A stretch of 64,000 nucleotides of DNA from CAVVAE01 sp963746185 (lineage in GTDB: Bacteria > Actinomycetota > Actinomycetes > Propionibacteriales > Nocardioidaceae), in the NCBI GenBank assembly GCA_963746185.1, contig CAVVAE010000002.1:620001-684000 (forward strand). The letters are read 5' to 3'. Position numbers and translations under genes: made by a program. The notes below the pieces were generated by a model. It was not told where the DNA came from. It worked only from the letters and a program-made list of their open reading frames with translations, and did not search any database. Positions 49,017-57,119 of the stretch are shown here, in pieces; the first letter of the stretch is position 1; each line of letters opens with the position of its first letter.

Positions 49017-50619
49017 TACCCTGCAATCTCTTCTCGCGTACGACCTGTCGAAGGCGTACGGCGACCGCGTCGTGCTCGACGGCGTCGACCTGGTGTGCAC
49101 TCCTGGCCAACCTGTGGGGCTTGTCGGCGAAAACGGTGTCGGCAAGTCCACTCTGCTTCGCCTCCTCACCGGCGACGAGCCGAGCGACTCTGGAAGTGTC
49201 AGTCGACCAGAAGACCTGGGCTTTCTGACACAGGCCCCGGTCTTCAGTCCGGGCGTCAGCGTGGGTGACGTGTTGGCAGAGGCAGTGGCGCCCCTGAATG
49301 ACGCGGTACGTCGACTGGAGGCCCTCGCGCATCGCCTCGACGACCCTGGGGCGGCCGAGGAGTACGCCGAGACGCTGGCATGGGCACAGCACCACGGCGC
49401 GTGGGACGCAGATCGCCGTGCACAAGTGGCGTCGGCGCGGTTGGGACTGGCTGACGTGAGCTCGAATCGGCTTGTCCGCGAACTGTCCGGCGGTGAACGC
49501 ATTCGTCTCGCGCTGGCGTCGCTGGTGGCACGACAACCGGACTGCGTCATCCTCGACGAGCCGACCAACCATCTCGACGAGTCAGCGATCGAGTTCCTCG
49601 AAAGCTTCTTGCTCGAAGCGCCCGGTGTGGTCATCGTGGCCAGTCACGACCGGGTCTTCCTCGACCGCGTCTGCTCCGTGATCGTCGATCTCGATGACAG
49701 CCACTTCGGTGTCGATGGCGACGGCGGCAACCGGTTCGGGGGCGGCTTTACGTCGTACCTCGAACACAAGCAGGCGTCCCGGCGGAGGTGGGAACAGGCG
49801 TTCCTCGACCAGCAAGACGAGCTCAACGGCCTGCGCTTGGCGGCGAAGACGAGTGCCCGCCACGTGGCGCACAACCGACCAGCTCGCGACAACGACAAGT
49901 TCGTCTACCACTTCAAAGGAGCGAACGTCCAAGCCACGGTCAGCCGTCGCGTGCGCAACGTCGAGCACCGGATCGAGGCGATCGAGCGTGAACGGATCCC
50001 CAAGCCCCCGAAGCCGATCAGCTTCGACTCCGCGCTCACCGCGGCCGGCTCGTCGGGCGGCCCTGTGGTGTCCGTCCGCGACCTTGAGGTTACCGGGCGG
50101 CTAACGCTGGCGAGGCTCGACCTCACGATGGGCGACCATCTGCTCGTCACCGGCGCCAACGGGTCGGGCAAGTCCACCCTCCTCGCGGTGCTCGGAGGGA
50201 CGCTCGAACCCGACGCCGGGCACGTCCATGTCACGGCCAGACGAATCGGTCGGCTTCCGCAAGACGTGCACTTCGCGCACCCGGAGCAGACCCCGCACCA
50301 GGTCTACGACGCGAGCACTGGGTCACCCACGCCCCTGGGCAACCTGGGGCTGCTGCATCCGCGAGAGCTCGCTCGCCCGGTCGGCGTCCTGAGCGTCGGG
50401 CAACAGCGGCGGCTTGCGCTGGCGATCCTGGTCGCTGGGCGCCCGGACCTGCTCCTGCTCGACGAGCCGACGAACCACATCTCGCTCACGTTGGCCAGTG
50501 AGCTCGAGGATGCCCTGGGTCGGTCGCCCGGCACCGTCGTCATGGCGAGCCATGACCGATGGCTGCGTAGGCGATGGGAGGGGCAGACTCTGCAACTCGA
50601 CGCGGTCAGCATCGGCTGA
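49012..50619 (+). CDS. ABC-F family ATPase (ribosome protection/translation factor)
   Basis: A 535-aa soluble twin-ATPase without membrane domain. First cassette: Walker A GLVGENGVGKST, signature LSGGERIRLALA, Walker B CVILDEPTNHLD. Second: GANGSGKST, LSVGQQRRLALAI and LLLLDEPTNHIS. The linker (residues ~225-320) is charged and would reach the peptidyl-transferase centre in the resistance subgroup. It resembles the actinobacterial antibiotic-resistance ABC-F branch rather than EttA. The ATG at 49012 lacks a Shine-Dalgarno; the leader with uORF and sequestering stem points to drug-inducible translation. Specificity unknown. Confidence 0.88.
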   Translation: MSTLQSLLAYDLSKAYGDRVVLDGVDLVCTPGQPVGLVGENGVGKSTLLRLLTGDEPSDSGSVSRPEDLGFLTQAPVFSPGVSVGDVLAEAVAPLNDAVRRLEALAHRLDDPGAAEEYAETLAWAQHHGAWDADRRAQVASARLGLADVSSNRLVRELSGGERIRLALASLVARQPDCVILDEPTNHLDESAIEFLESFLLEAPGVVIVASHDRVFLDRVCSVIVDLDDSHFGVDGDGGNRFGGGFTSYLEHKQASRRRWEQAFLDQQDELNGLRLAAKTSARHVAHNRPARDNDKFVYHFKGANVQATVSRRVRNVEHRIEAIERERIPKPPKPISFDSALTAAGSSGGPVVSVRDLEVTGRLTLARLDLTMGDHLLVTGANGSGKSTLLAVLGGTLEPDAGHVHVTARRIGRLPQDVHFAHPEQTPHQVYDASTGSPTPLGNLGLLHPRELARPVGVLSVGQQRRLALAILVAGRPDLLLLDEPTNHISLTLASELEDALGRSPGTVVMASHDRWLRRRWEGQTLQLDAVSIG

Positions 50620-50645
50620 CGGATCCCGGTGCCAAACTTGGCCGC

Positions 50646-51020
50646 ATGACGCGCGACGAAGTGATGAGCTGGGTAGCCGCCTACGAACAGGGTTGGCACG
50701 ACGAAGACCTCGCGAGCGTGGAGCGACTGTTCACGCCGGAGGCACGCTATCGCCCGTCGCCGTACGACGAGTCCTTGGTCGGGCATGACGCGATCAAGTC
50801 GTTCTGGCTCGACGACGCAGACAAGGTGTTCACGATGAGCGCCGAGCCGGTGGCCGTCGAGGGCCGTGATGCAGTGGTGCGCGTCAAGGTTCTGTACGGC
50901 GACCCGGTGACGCAGGAGTACCTCGACCTCTGGGTGCTGCGCTTCGCCGAAGACGGTCGAGTCGAGGACTACGAAGAGTGGGCCTACTGGCCCGGCAAGT
51001 CCTACTCGGCCAACGGATAG
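50646..51020 (+). CDS. SnoaL-like (NTF2-fold) protein
   Basis: A 124-aa protein with the NTF2/SnoaL cone fold pattern: VMSWVAAYEQGWHDEDLASVERLFTPEA helix-loop, YRPSPYDESLVGHDAIKSFW, two strands (VVRVKVLYGD, LDLWVLRFAEDGRVEDYEEW). Common in actinobacteria as isomerase/hydrolase or ligand-binding proteins. Starts 27 nt after the ABC-F stop, so may share its transcript. Convergent with etfA. Confidence 0.85.
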   Translation: MTRDEVMSWVAAYEQGWHDEDLASVERLFTPEARYRPSPYDESLVGHDAIKSFWLDDADKVFTMSAEPVAVEGRDAVVRVKVLYGDPVTQEYLDLWVLRFAEDGRVEDYEEWAYWPGKSYSANG

Positions 51021-51032
51021 GCCGACTGGGAA

Positions 51033-51989
51033 TTAGCCCTTGCGAGCCTTGACCTGCTCGGTGGCCTTGGGGAGTACGGCGTGAAGGTCTCCCACCACAC
51101 CGAAGTCGACCAGTTCGAAGATCGGCGCTTCGTTGTCCTTGTTGATGGCCACGATGGTCTTCGACGTCTGCATGCCCGCTCGGTGCTGGATAGCCCCGGA
51201 GATGCCGGTAGCGACGTACAACTGCGGTGACACGGTCTTGCCGGTCTGGCCGACCTGGTAGGAGTGCGGATACCACCCGGAGTCGACGGCAGCGCGGGAA
51301 GCGCCGACGGCTGCGCCGAGGGAGTCGGCGAACTCCTCGACCGGCTCGAAGTTCCCGCCGGTGCCGCGGCCACCCGAGACGACGATGGCCGCTTCGGTCA
51401 GCTCGGGTCGTCCGGTGGCCTCGCGTGGCTTGCGCTCCTTGACCTTCGCGGTCTTGGCCGCGTCGCTGATCGTGGCCTCGAAGGCCTCTTCGGCGGCAGC
51501 CCCGTCGACAGCCTCAGGCGTGGTGGAGTTGGGCTTCACCGTGATGATCGGCGTGCCCTTCGTGATGCTCGCGGTAACCGTGAAGTTGCCCGCGAACACG
51601 GACTGCGTGGTGGTCGGACCACTGTCGCCCGGCTGGACGTCGTTGGCGTCGGTGATGAGGCCGGAGCTCGTCTTGATCGCGAGACGACCGGCGATCTCCT
51701 TGCCCTCTGCGCTCGACGGGATCAACACCGCGCCAGGCTGTTTGGCCGCGACGAGCTGCGCAAGCGCCTCCGCCTTCGGTGCGACGAGGTAGTCGGTGAG
51801 GTCGGCGCTGTCGAGCACGTAGACCTTCTCAGCGCCGTACTGCTTGAGCGCATCGCGCGCAGAGTCGATGCCGGAGCCGATGAACACTGCAGACGGCTCA
51901 CCGAGTCGGCGGGCGATCGTCAGCAGCTCTGCGGTGGTCTTGCGAACCGTGCCGTCAGCATGGTCGACGAGGATGAGAATCTCGCTCAT
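51033..51989 (-). CDS. etfA: electron transfer flavoprotein alpha subunit
   Basis: FAD-carrying subunit (318 aa) passing electrons from acyl-CoA dehydrogenases to the quinone pool. The C-terminal FAD domain has VVSGGRGTGG, GQTGKTVSPQLYVATGISGAIQH and TIVAINKDNEAPIFELVDFGVVGDL, all diagnostic. AAGGAG precedes the ATG. It follows etfB by 38 nt as an operon. An enoyl-CoA hydratase in the window fits the beta-oxidation context. Confidence 0.97.
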   Translation of the reverse strand: MSEILILVDHADGTVRKTTAELLTIARRLGEPSAVFIGSGIDSARDALKQYGAEKVYVLDSADLTDYLVAPKAEALAQLVAAKQPGAVLIPSSAEGKEIAGRLAIKTSSGLITDANDVQPGDSGPTTTQSVFAGNFTVTASITKGTPIITVKPNSTTPEAVDGAAAEEAFEATISDAAKTAKVKERKPREATGRPELTEAAIVVSGGRGTGGNFEPVEEFADSLGAAVGASRAAVDSGWYPHSYQVGQTGKTVSPQLYVATGISGAIQHRAGMQTSKTIVAINKDNEAPIFELVDFGVVGDLHAVLPKATEQVKARKG

Positions 51990-52027
51990 GGGGTTCGGGT
52001 CTCCTTGTCAGGCTCTGCTCAGGTGGC

Positions 52028-52810
52028 TCAGATGAATTTCTGGCCGACGAGGAACTCGACCAACTTGTCAGCCCCGCTGCCGTCCTCGTCGTTGACGATG
52101 GTGCCGGCGCTGCGCGGTGGACGAGCCTCGAAACCATCGACCTTCGTCCAGGCTGCATCGGCGCCGACCTCTGCGGCATCGACGCCGAGGTCCGCCAGTG
52201 AGACGGTCTCGACCGGCTTCTTCTTCGCGGCCATGATCCCTTTGAACGACGGGTAGCGCGGCTCGTTGGCCTGGTCGGTGACACTGAGCAGTAGCGGTGT
52301 GGTCGCCTCAATGGTCTCGGTGGCGGCGTCGCCATCACGGCGCACACGGACAGTCGAGCCGTCAACCGTCACTTCCGAGCCGAACGTCACCTGCGGGAGG
52401 CTGAGTCGCTCGGCAAGCATGGCTGGGACGACGCTCATCGAGCCGTCGGTCGACGCCATCCCGCAGATCACGATGTCGGCGCCCTGCTTCTCGATCGCCT
52501 TTGCCAGCACCAGCGAGGTGGCGATGGCGTCGGAACCGTGGATGGCGTCGTCGAGCACGTGGACGCCGGAGTCGGCGCCCATCTGGAGCGACTTGAGGAT
52601 GGCAGCCCGGGCATCCTCGGGACCGACCGTCACGATGACCACCTCGGCATCGTCACCGGCTTCGCGGATCTTCAGTGCCTCCTCGACGGCGTACTCGTCC
52701 AGTTCGGACAGCATCCCGTCGACGCCAGCGCGATCGACTGTGTTGTCCGAGCTGAACTTCCGCTCGGCGGATGCGTCAGGCACATACTTCACGCAGACAA
52801 CGATCTTCAT
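52028..52810 (-). CDS. etfB: electron transfer flavoprotein beta subunit
   Basis: AMP-binding partner (260 aa) of EtfA. It starts MKIVVCVKYVPDASAERKF, has ELDEYAVEEALKI, DADE-type ILKSLQMGADSGVHVLDD and the CGMASTDGSMSVVPAMLAERL recognition-loop region. First gene of etfBA. The promoter should lie in the 52811-53152 gap. Confidence 0.96.
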   Translation of the reverse strand: MKIVVCVKYVPDASAERKFSSDNTVDRAGVDGMLSELDEYAVEEALKIREAGDDAEVVIVTVGPEDARAAILKSLQMGADSGVHVLDDAIHGSDAIATSLVLAKAIEKQGADIVICGMASTDGSMSVVPAMLAERLSLPQVTFGSEVTVDGSTVRVRRDGDAATETIEATTPLLLSVTDQANEPRYPSFKGIMAAKKKPVETVSLADLGVDAAEVGADAAWTKVDGFEARPPRSAGTIVNDEDGSGADKLVEFLVGQKFI

Positions 52811-53152
52811 GGCCGGGTCGGCCCTCCTGTGTTATTCGGTTCCAGTACGACGGGATCGAGCCGCCGATTCTGCTGATGTTACTCACAAGTAGCAAGCAAC
52901 GGGACACCGTGGCTGCGTGGTATCTCTCACAAGCCGCGACGCGGTCCCGGATGCCCGCCACATCATTCCGCATGCAGAGCCCGGGCACGAAGCCGCCCTC
53001 AACGCCGTTGATCCGGTGGTGTGACCTGCGATTTCGCAAGAGAGTCACGCTCCGGCCGTGTGGCCCCGGCCTTCGTGGGTACTGCTTTGAAGGCCATGGC
53101 GATCCGAGGCCAGTTTCTCGACGGCTGAAGCCCGTCGCTCAGGAAGGGAACC
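52811..53152. other. 342-nt divergent gap between etfB and a membrane-protein gene
   Basis: No open frame with a credible start or family resemblance, no tRNA and no strong hairpin was seen. It must hold the etfBA promoter and the promoter of the 53153 gene, whose AGGAAGGG ribosome-binding site is at its right end. Confidence 0.5.
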
Positions 53153-53833
53153 ATGTCAGACCCACGCACCACCACCGACAGCCGTCACCCCGCATCTGAA
53201 ACGCGGACCATCCCCTTGACGGATGATGAGGGCAACCATCGAGGCAGCGAGCCCGACACCGTCGAGCACCGCGAGGAAGTCGAGATTGCTCGACACGACG
53301 ACGCTGAAGCGGCCCGGCAGGACAAGTTCGGCGGCTACAACGTCGGTGCCGACTTCTTCGGGTGGCTGGTGGCAATCGCCCTCGCTGTGCTGTTGGCCAG
53401 CATTGTCGGTGCTGTCGCCGCCGCCGTCGGATCGGGGCTCGAGGTCGACCAGACTGACGCAGAGCGCCGCGCCGGCACGATTGGGCTCGCGACGGCGATC
53501 ACCCTGCTCGTCATCTTGATGATCGGCTACTACGCAGGCGGCTACGTCGCCGGCCGGATGTCACGGTACGACGGTGGACGTCAAGGTGTTGGAGTCTGGG
53601 TCATCGGCCTGGTCGTGACCATCATCGCGATCGGCCTCGGCGCCCTGTTCGGTACGCAGTACAACATCATGGACCGGGTCGACCTGCCGTCGATCCCGAT
53701 CCCCCGTGACACCCTCACCACCGGCGGTGTCGTCTCGGCTGTCGCTGTCCTCGTCGGAACTCTCCTCGCTTCCATGGGCGGCGGCAAGGTCGGACAGCGT
53801 TACCACCGCAAGGTCGACCAGACCGGACTCTGA
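53153..53833 (+). CDS. four-helix membrane protein, unknown function
   Basis: A 226-aa protein. The first ~65 residues are charged and cytosolic (Glu/Asp/His-rich), followed by four hydrophobic helices (WLVAIALAVLLASIVGAVAA; AITLLVILMIGYYAGGYVAG; VWVIGLVVTIIAIGLGALFG; VVSAVAVLVGTLLASMGGG) and a basic tail. Gly-rich helices and YYAGGYVAGRMSR resemble actinobacterial TIGR04086/DUF-type membrane proteins. AGGAAGGGA lies upstream of the ATG and a strong terminator follows. Confidence 0.8.
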   Translation: MSDPRTTTDSRHPASETRTIPLTDDEGNHRGSEPDTVEHREEVEIARHDDAEAARQDKFGGYNVGADFFGWLVAIALAVLLASIVGAVAAAVGSGLEVDQTDAERRAGTIGLATAITLLVILMIGYYAGGYVAGRMSRYDGGRQGVGVWVIGLVVTIIAIGLGALFGTQYNIMDRVDLPSIPIPRDTLTTGGVVSAVAVLVGTLLASMGGGKVGQRYHRKVDQTGL

Positions 53834-53845
53834 GGCGGGTTGAGC

Positions 53846-53876
53846 GAACCCTCCGCTGGTGTTTGGCGGAGGGTTC
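53846..53876. terminator. intrinsic-type terminator between convergent membrane-protein genes
   Basis: Perfect 11-bp stem GAACCCTCCGC/GCGGAGGGTTC (53846-53856 with 53866-53876), 9-nt loop, 13 nt after the upstream stop and 49 nt from the opposite stop. It can serve both directions. Confidence 0.8.
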
Positions 53877-53924
53877 AATCATGCCTGGTCGGAGCCGCCG
53901 TGGTTTGGCGCAAACGGCGGGTGG

Positions 53925-54506
53925 TCAGGGGCGAATGAGGCGGTCGAGGATGCGGCCACCGATGAGATAGGCGACAGCCGCCAGCCCCCAGTTGACCAGA
54001 TACTCCTTCGTCTGATCGTCAGGATCCACGGGCTTCTTGTTGTCGGTGAAGTCGAAGACCTTCCAGAACGGCCCGTCAATCTTCTTGGCCGTATCCCAGA
54101 CGAAGTCCACGATCGCGTTGTCCGGATTCGCGTCGAGGGCGTGGAGCAGCGCGCCCACTGACAGCACAATCGCGGCCAGTACGGCGATCAGCCACACGAT
54201 CGACGCGATCCGGACGCGAATCACGTCTGAGCCGGCCTTGACCTTCTTGCCACCCTTCGCCAGTCGCTCGCGACGGTCAGCCTTCTTCTCTTCCACACTC
54301 TTGGCCTGGCGGTCGGGCACCGTCCTCGAGCCCTCTTCGGCTGCCGGGTCAGCGCTGTCGTCAGCTGCCCTCGACGTACCCGATGTCGTCGTGGCGATGG
54401 GCTTGCCCTCGGTGGTGGTCGGGGAAGTCTCGTCAGTCGACGCCTCGGTCGAAGCACGCTCGGTCGACGACGGTTCAGAGCCGCTGCTCTTCGAAGCGTC
54501 TGTCAC
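53925..54506 (-). CDS. two-helix membrane protein with Ser/Thr-rich N-terminus
   Basis: A 193-aa protein. The first ~85 residues are low-complexity Ser/Thr/Glu, then a charged Lys/Arg segment (EEKKADRRERLAKGGKKVKAG) and two transmembrane helices (IVWLIAVLAAIVLSVGALLH and NWGLAAVAYLIGGRILDRL). The GTG at 54506 has AAGGA 7 nt upstream and is preferred over in-frame ATGs at 54521 and 54530. The last 70 residues resemble a conserved actinobacterial membrane family; function unknown. Confidence 0.75.
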   Translation of the reverse strand: MTDASKSSGSEPSSTERASTEASTDETSPTTTEGKPIATTTSGTSRAADDSADPAAEEGSRTVPDRQAKSVEEKKADRRERLAKGGKKVKAGSDVIRVRIASIVWLIAVLAAIVLSVGALLHALDANPDNAIVDFVWDTAKKIDGPFWKVFDFTDNKKPVDPDDQTKEYLVNWGLAAVAYLIGGRILDRLIRP

Positions 54507-54638
54507 GGTGACTTCCTTCATCGTCAGCACTGGCTGTTGGGTGCAGATTATGCCCTACCGGCAGGTAGCCCTCCATATCGACAGGCGCCGCAACGCCCTC
54601 GAAATGCGAGTTACTAGGGGGACGTGGCGACCTGCAAT

Positions 54639-55307
54639 TCATGATGCGGATGGCGCTGGCGAAGCGCCCTCGGGCGCATCACCGTCATCGTTGCGTCGGT
54701 TCTTGACGACCCGCCCGGGTATCCCGGCAACGACACTGAAGTCAGGTGCCTGACCTCGTACGACGGTGTGGGCCGCCAGCACGCTGCCGCGGCCGATCTC
54801 CGAACCCCGCAGCACGCTGACCTTCGTACCCACCCAGCAGTCGGGCCCGATGCGCACCGGCGACTTCACGATGCCCTGGTCCTTGATCGGACGGTCGAGC
54901 TCGGTGGTCACGTGGTCGAAGTCGCAGAGATAGACCCAGTCAGACACGATCGTCGACGACCCGATCTCGATGTCGAGATAGCAGTTGACGGTGTTGTCAC
55001 GGCCGAACACGACCTTGTCGCCGATCCGCAGAGAACCTTCGTGGCAACGCAACCGGGTGGCATCCCCGAGATGCACCCAACGCCCGAGGATCAACCTGCC
55101 GTACCCCTTGCGAGCCGTCACACTGACGTCCTTGCCGAGGAACACGAAACCTTCCGTGACGACCTGCGGGTAACGCAGGCGAAAGACCATGAACCGCCAG
55201 TACCGAATCAGGTAGTAGGGGGTCCACGCGCGATGCGCGATCACCCATCGAAGACTTGCCAGATTGAGGAACCGCGCCTGGCGTGGGTCACGCCGCCTCC
55301 TGACCAT
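54639..55307 (-). CDS. acyltransferase of the left-handed beta-helix (hexapeptide) superfamily
   Basis: A 222-aa protein with imperfect hexapeptide turns: ILGRWVHLGDATRLRC, LRIGDKVVFGRDNTVNC, IEIGSSTIVSDWVYLCD, VRIGPDCWVGTKVSVLRGSEIGRGSVLAAHTVV, then VVAGIPGRVVK as in sugar O-acetyltransferases. The acceptor is probably a sugar or cell-surface glycan. It starts 7 nt after the methyltransferase stop, in an operon with that gene and the enoyl-CoA hydratase. Confidence 0.87.
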   Translation of the reverse strand: MVRRRRDPRQARFLNLASLRWVIAHRAWTPYYLIRYWRFMVFRLRYPQVVTEGFVFLGKDVSVTARKGYGRLILGRWVHLGDATRLRCHEGSLRIGDKVVFGRDNTVNCYLDIEIGSSTIVSDWVYLCDFDHVTTELDRPIKDQGIVKSPVRIGPDCWVGTKVSVLRGSEIGRGSVLAAHTVVRGQAPDFSVVAGIPGRVVKNRRNDDGDAPEGASPAPSAS

Positions 55308-55314
55308 CAGCGCA

Positions 55315-56274
55315 TCAAGGCTTGAGAGCAGTCACGGATACGTTGTAGAACAGCGAGTCGGGAACAACCCGGTCGAGCACGGCGTCGACCCGCCCCAGCC
55401 GCAGCCAGGTGCGGTAGGCAAACATCCGCCAGCCGAAGCCGAGCTGCTCCGCCGGGACTGCAGCCTCGAACGTCCGCACGGGCCATCCCCACCAAGCTGC
55501 GGTGAACTCCTCCGTGACGGTGCGCACTTCAGTCCCACCGGCCCTCCGCACCACCTGCGCCAATTCTTTCGGGTCGAACGTATGAAGGTCGACCACTGCC
55601 TCAAGTGCCGCCGCGCGCGAGGATTCGTCAAGCTCCTCTTGAGGTCGGGCCCAACGCTCCCGCAGTCCTGGTAGTGCGGTGATTCGCGTCGTCGCCCACC
55701 AGGTCGCGCGTGAGAGCCGTCGCGCAATGTAGTCGCCATACTTCGTGGGTTCGCCGCAGATCACGATCCGCCCGCCCGGCTTGAGGACACGCAACACTTC
55801 GCGAAATGCCTGCTCCACGTCGGGGATGTGGTGGATCACCGCGTGCCCGACCACGAGGTCGAACGTCTCGTCGTCGTAAGGCAGCTTCTCCGCATCCGCG
55901 GCCTGTCCATCGATGGTGAAGCCCAACGGCTCAGCGTTGTGCTTGGTCGCGTCGACCATGCCGGGTGAGATGTCGGTGACGTGGCACTCTTCGAGCACAC
56001 CGGCAAGCTTGAGGTTGAGGGTGAAGAAGCCGGTGCCGCAGCCGATCTCCAGCGACGTCGCGTACGGCCATCCGGCAGTGCCGGCGATCGCGGAGAACCG
56101 GTCGCGGGCGTAGTCGATGCAGCGTTGGTCGAAGGAGATCGACCACTTCTCGTCGTAGGTCTGCGCTTCCCAGTCGTGGTAGAGCACTTGCGCGAGCTTG
56201 GTGTCACTCCAGGCCGCCTCGACCTCGGCCTCACTGGCAGCGGGATGAGGCAACGGGCCTGCGGGTGCTGCCAT
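55315..56274 (-). CDS. class I SAM-dependent methyltransferase
   Basis: A 319-aa enzyme. The SAM loop is SLEIGCGTGFFTLNL, with acidic VTDISPGMVD, ADAEKLPYDDETFDLVVGHAVIHHIPD (motif IV/V) and LKPGGRIVICGEP. A long C-terminal part (residues ~190-319) probably holds the substrate pocket. The ATG at 56274 overlaps the hydratase TGA by one base (TGATG), so translation is coupled. The acceptor is unknown; related proteins occur with lipid or polyketide genes. Confidence 0.88.
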   Translation of the reverse strand: MAAPAGPLPHPAASEAEVEAAWSDTKLAQVLYHDWEAQTYDEKWSISFDQRCIDYARDRFSAIAGTAGWPYATSLEIGCGTGFFTLNLKLAGVLEECHVTDISPGMVDATKHNAEPLGFTIDGQAADAEKLPYDDETFDLVVGHAVIHHIPDVEQAFREVLRVLKPGGRIVICGEPTKYGDYIARRLSRATWWATTRITALPGLRERWARPQEELDESSRAAALEAVVDLHTFDPKELAQVVRRAGGTEVRTVTEEFTAAWWGWPVRTFEAAVPAEQLGFGWRMFAYRTWLRLGRVDAVLDRVVPDSLFYNVSVTALKP

Positions 56275-57053
56275 CAACGTCCCTCGAAGACTGCCTTGCC
56301 GGGGCCATTCTCGATGAACGAGCGCATGCCTATGCCGCGGTCCTCCGTGGCGAACAGGGCGGCGAACTGCTGCCGCTCGATCTGCAGCCCCGTCTCGAGG
56401 TCGGTTTCGATGCCACGGTCGATCGCTTCCTTGGCCGCGCGCAGGGCGTACGCCGGGCCGGCGGCAAACGCGGCCGCCCAGGCCACCGCTGCGTCGTACA
56501 CCTCCGCCGCCGGCACCACCTTGTCGACGAAGCCGATCGCGAGAGCCTCTTCGGCACCGACAAATCGGCCGGTGAAGATGATGTCCTTGGCCCTCGATGG
56601 CCCAACCAGGCGGGTGAGCCGTTGGGTCCCACCGGCGCCGGGGATGACGCCGAGCAGAATCTCGGGCTGACCCAACTTGGCGTTGTCGGCGGCGATCCGC
56701 ACGTCTGCACACAGCGCGAGCTCGCAGCCTCCACCGAGCGCATAGCCCGTGACGGCAGCAACAACGGGTTTCGGGATCCGCGCGACAGCGGTGAACGACG
56801 ACTGCAAAGCACCAGAGCGCTCGACCATGTCGGTGTAGGACATCTCGGCCATCTCTTTGATGTCGGCGCCAGCCGCGAAGACCTTCTCCCCGCCGTAGAC
56901 GACGACAGCCCGCACGTCATGGCGGGCGGAAGCCTCGGTCGCCGCGGAGCGGATCTCCTCCTGCATCTGCACGTCGAGGGCGTTCATGGGCGGGCGGTCC
57001 AAACGCAAGGTCGCCACCCCGTCGGAGACCTCGAGTCGCGCGAATTCAGCCAT
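56274..57053 (-). CDS. enoyl-CoA hydratase/isomerase family protein
   Basis: A 259-aa crotonase. The oxyanion-hole segments KVFAAGADIKEMAEM and GYALGGGCELALCADVRIA, and PEILLGVIPGAGGTQRL carrying both catalytic Glu positions, mark an active hydratase. Expected to hydrate trans-2-enoyl-CoA in fatty-acid oxidation with EtfAB as downstream acceptor. First gene of a three-gene minus-strand operon; divergent from glgX. The ATG at 57053 is the family start. Confidence 0.93.
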   Translation of the reverse strand: MAEFARLEVSDGVATLRLDRPPMNALDVQMQEEIRSAATEASARHDVRAVVVYGGEKVFAAGADIKEMAEMSYTDMVERSGALQSSFTAVARIPKPVVAAVTGYALGGGCELALCADVRIAADNAKLGQPEILLGVIPGAGGTQRLTRLVGPSRAKDIIFTGRFVGAEEALAIGFVDKVVPAAEVYDAAVAWAAAFAAGPAYALRAAKEAIDRGIETDLETGLQIERQQFAALFATEDRGIGMRSFIENGPGKAVFEGR

Positions 57054-57119
57054 GGGTCGGAGGCTACCGAACAGCAAACTCGTGCACGTGGCCGGTCGTC
57101 GTTGGGCAGGATGGGCAGC

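Noticed and set aside
56265..57119. Plus-strand open frame adding 285 residues before GlgX
   Set aside because: It is antisense to the enoyl-CoA hydratase gene and the GlgX family begins at the CBM48 domain after the ATG at 57120.
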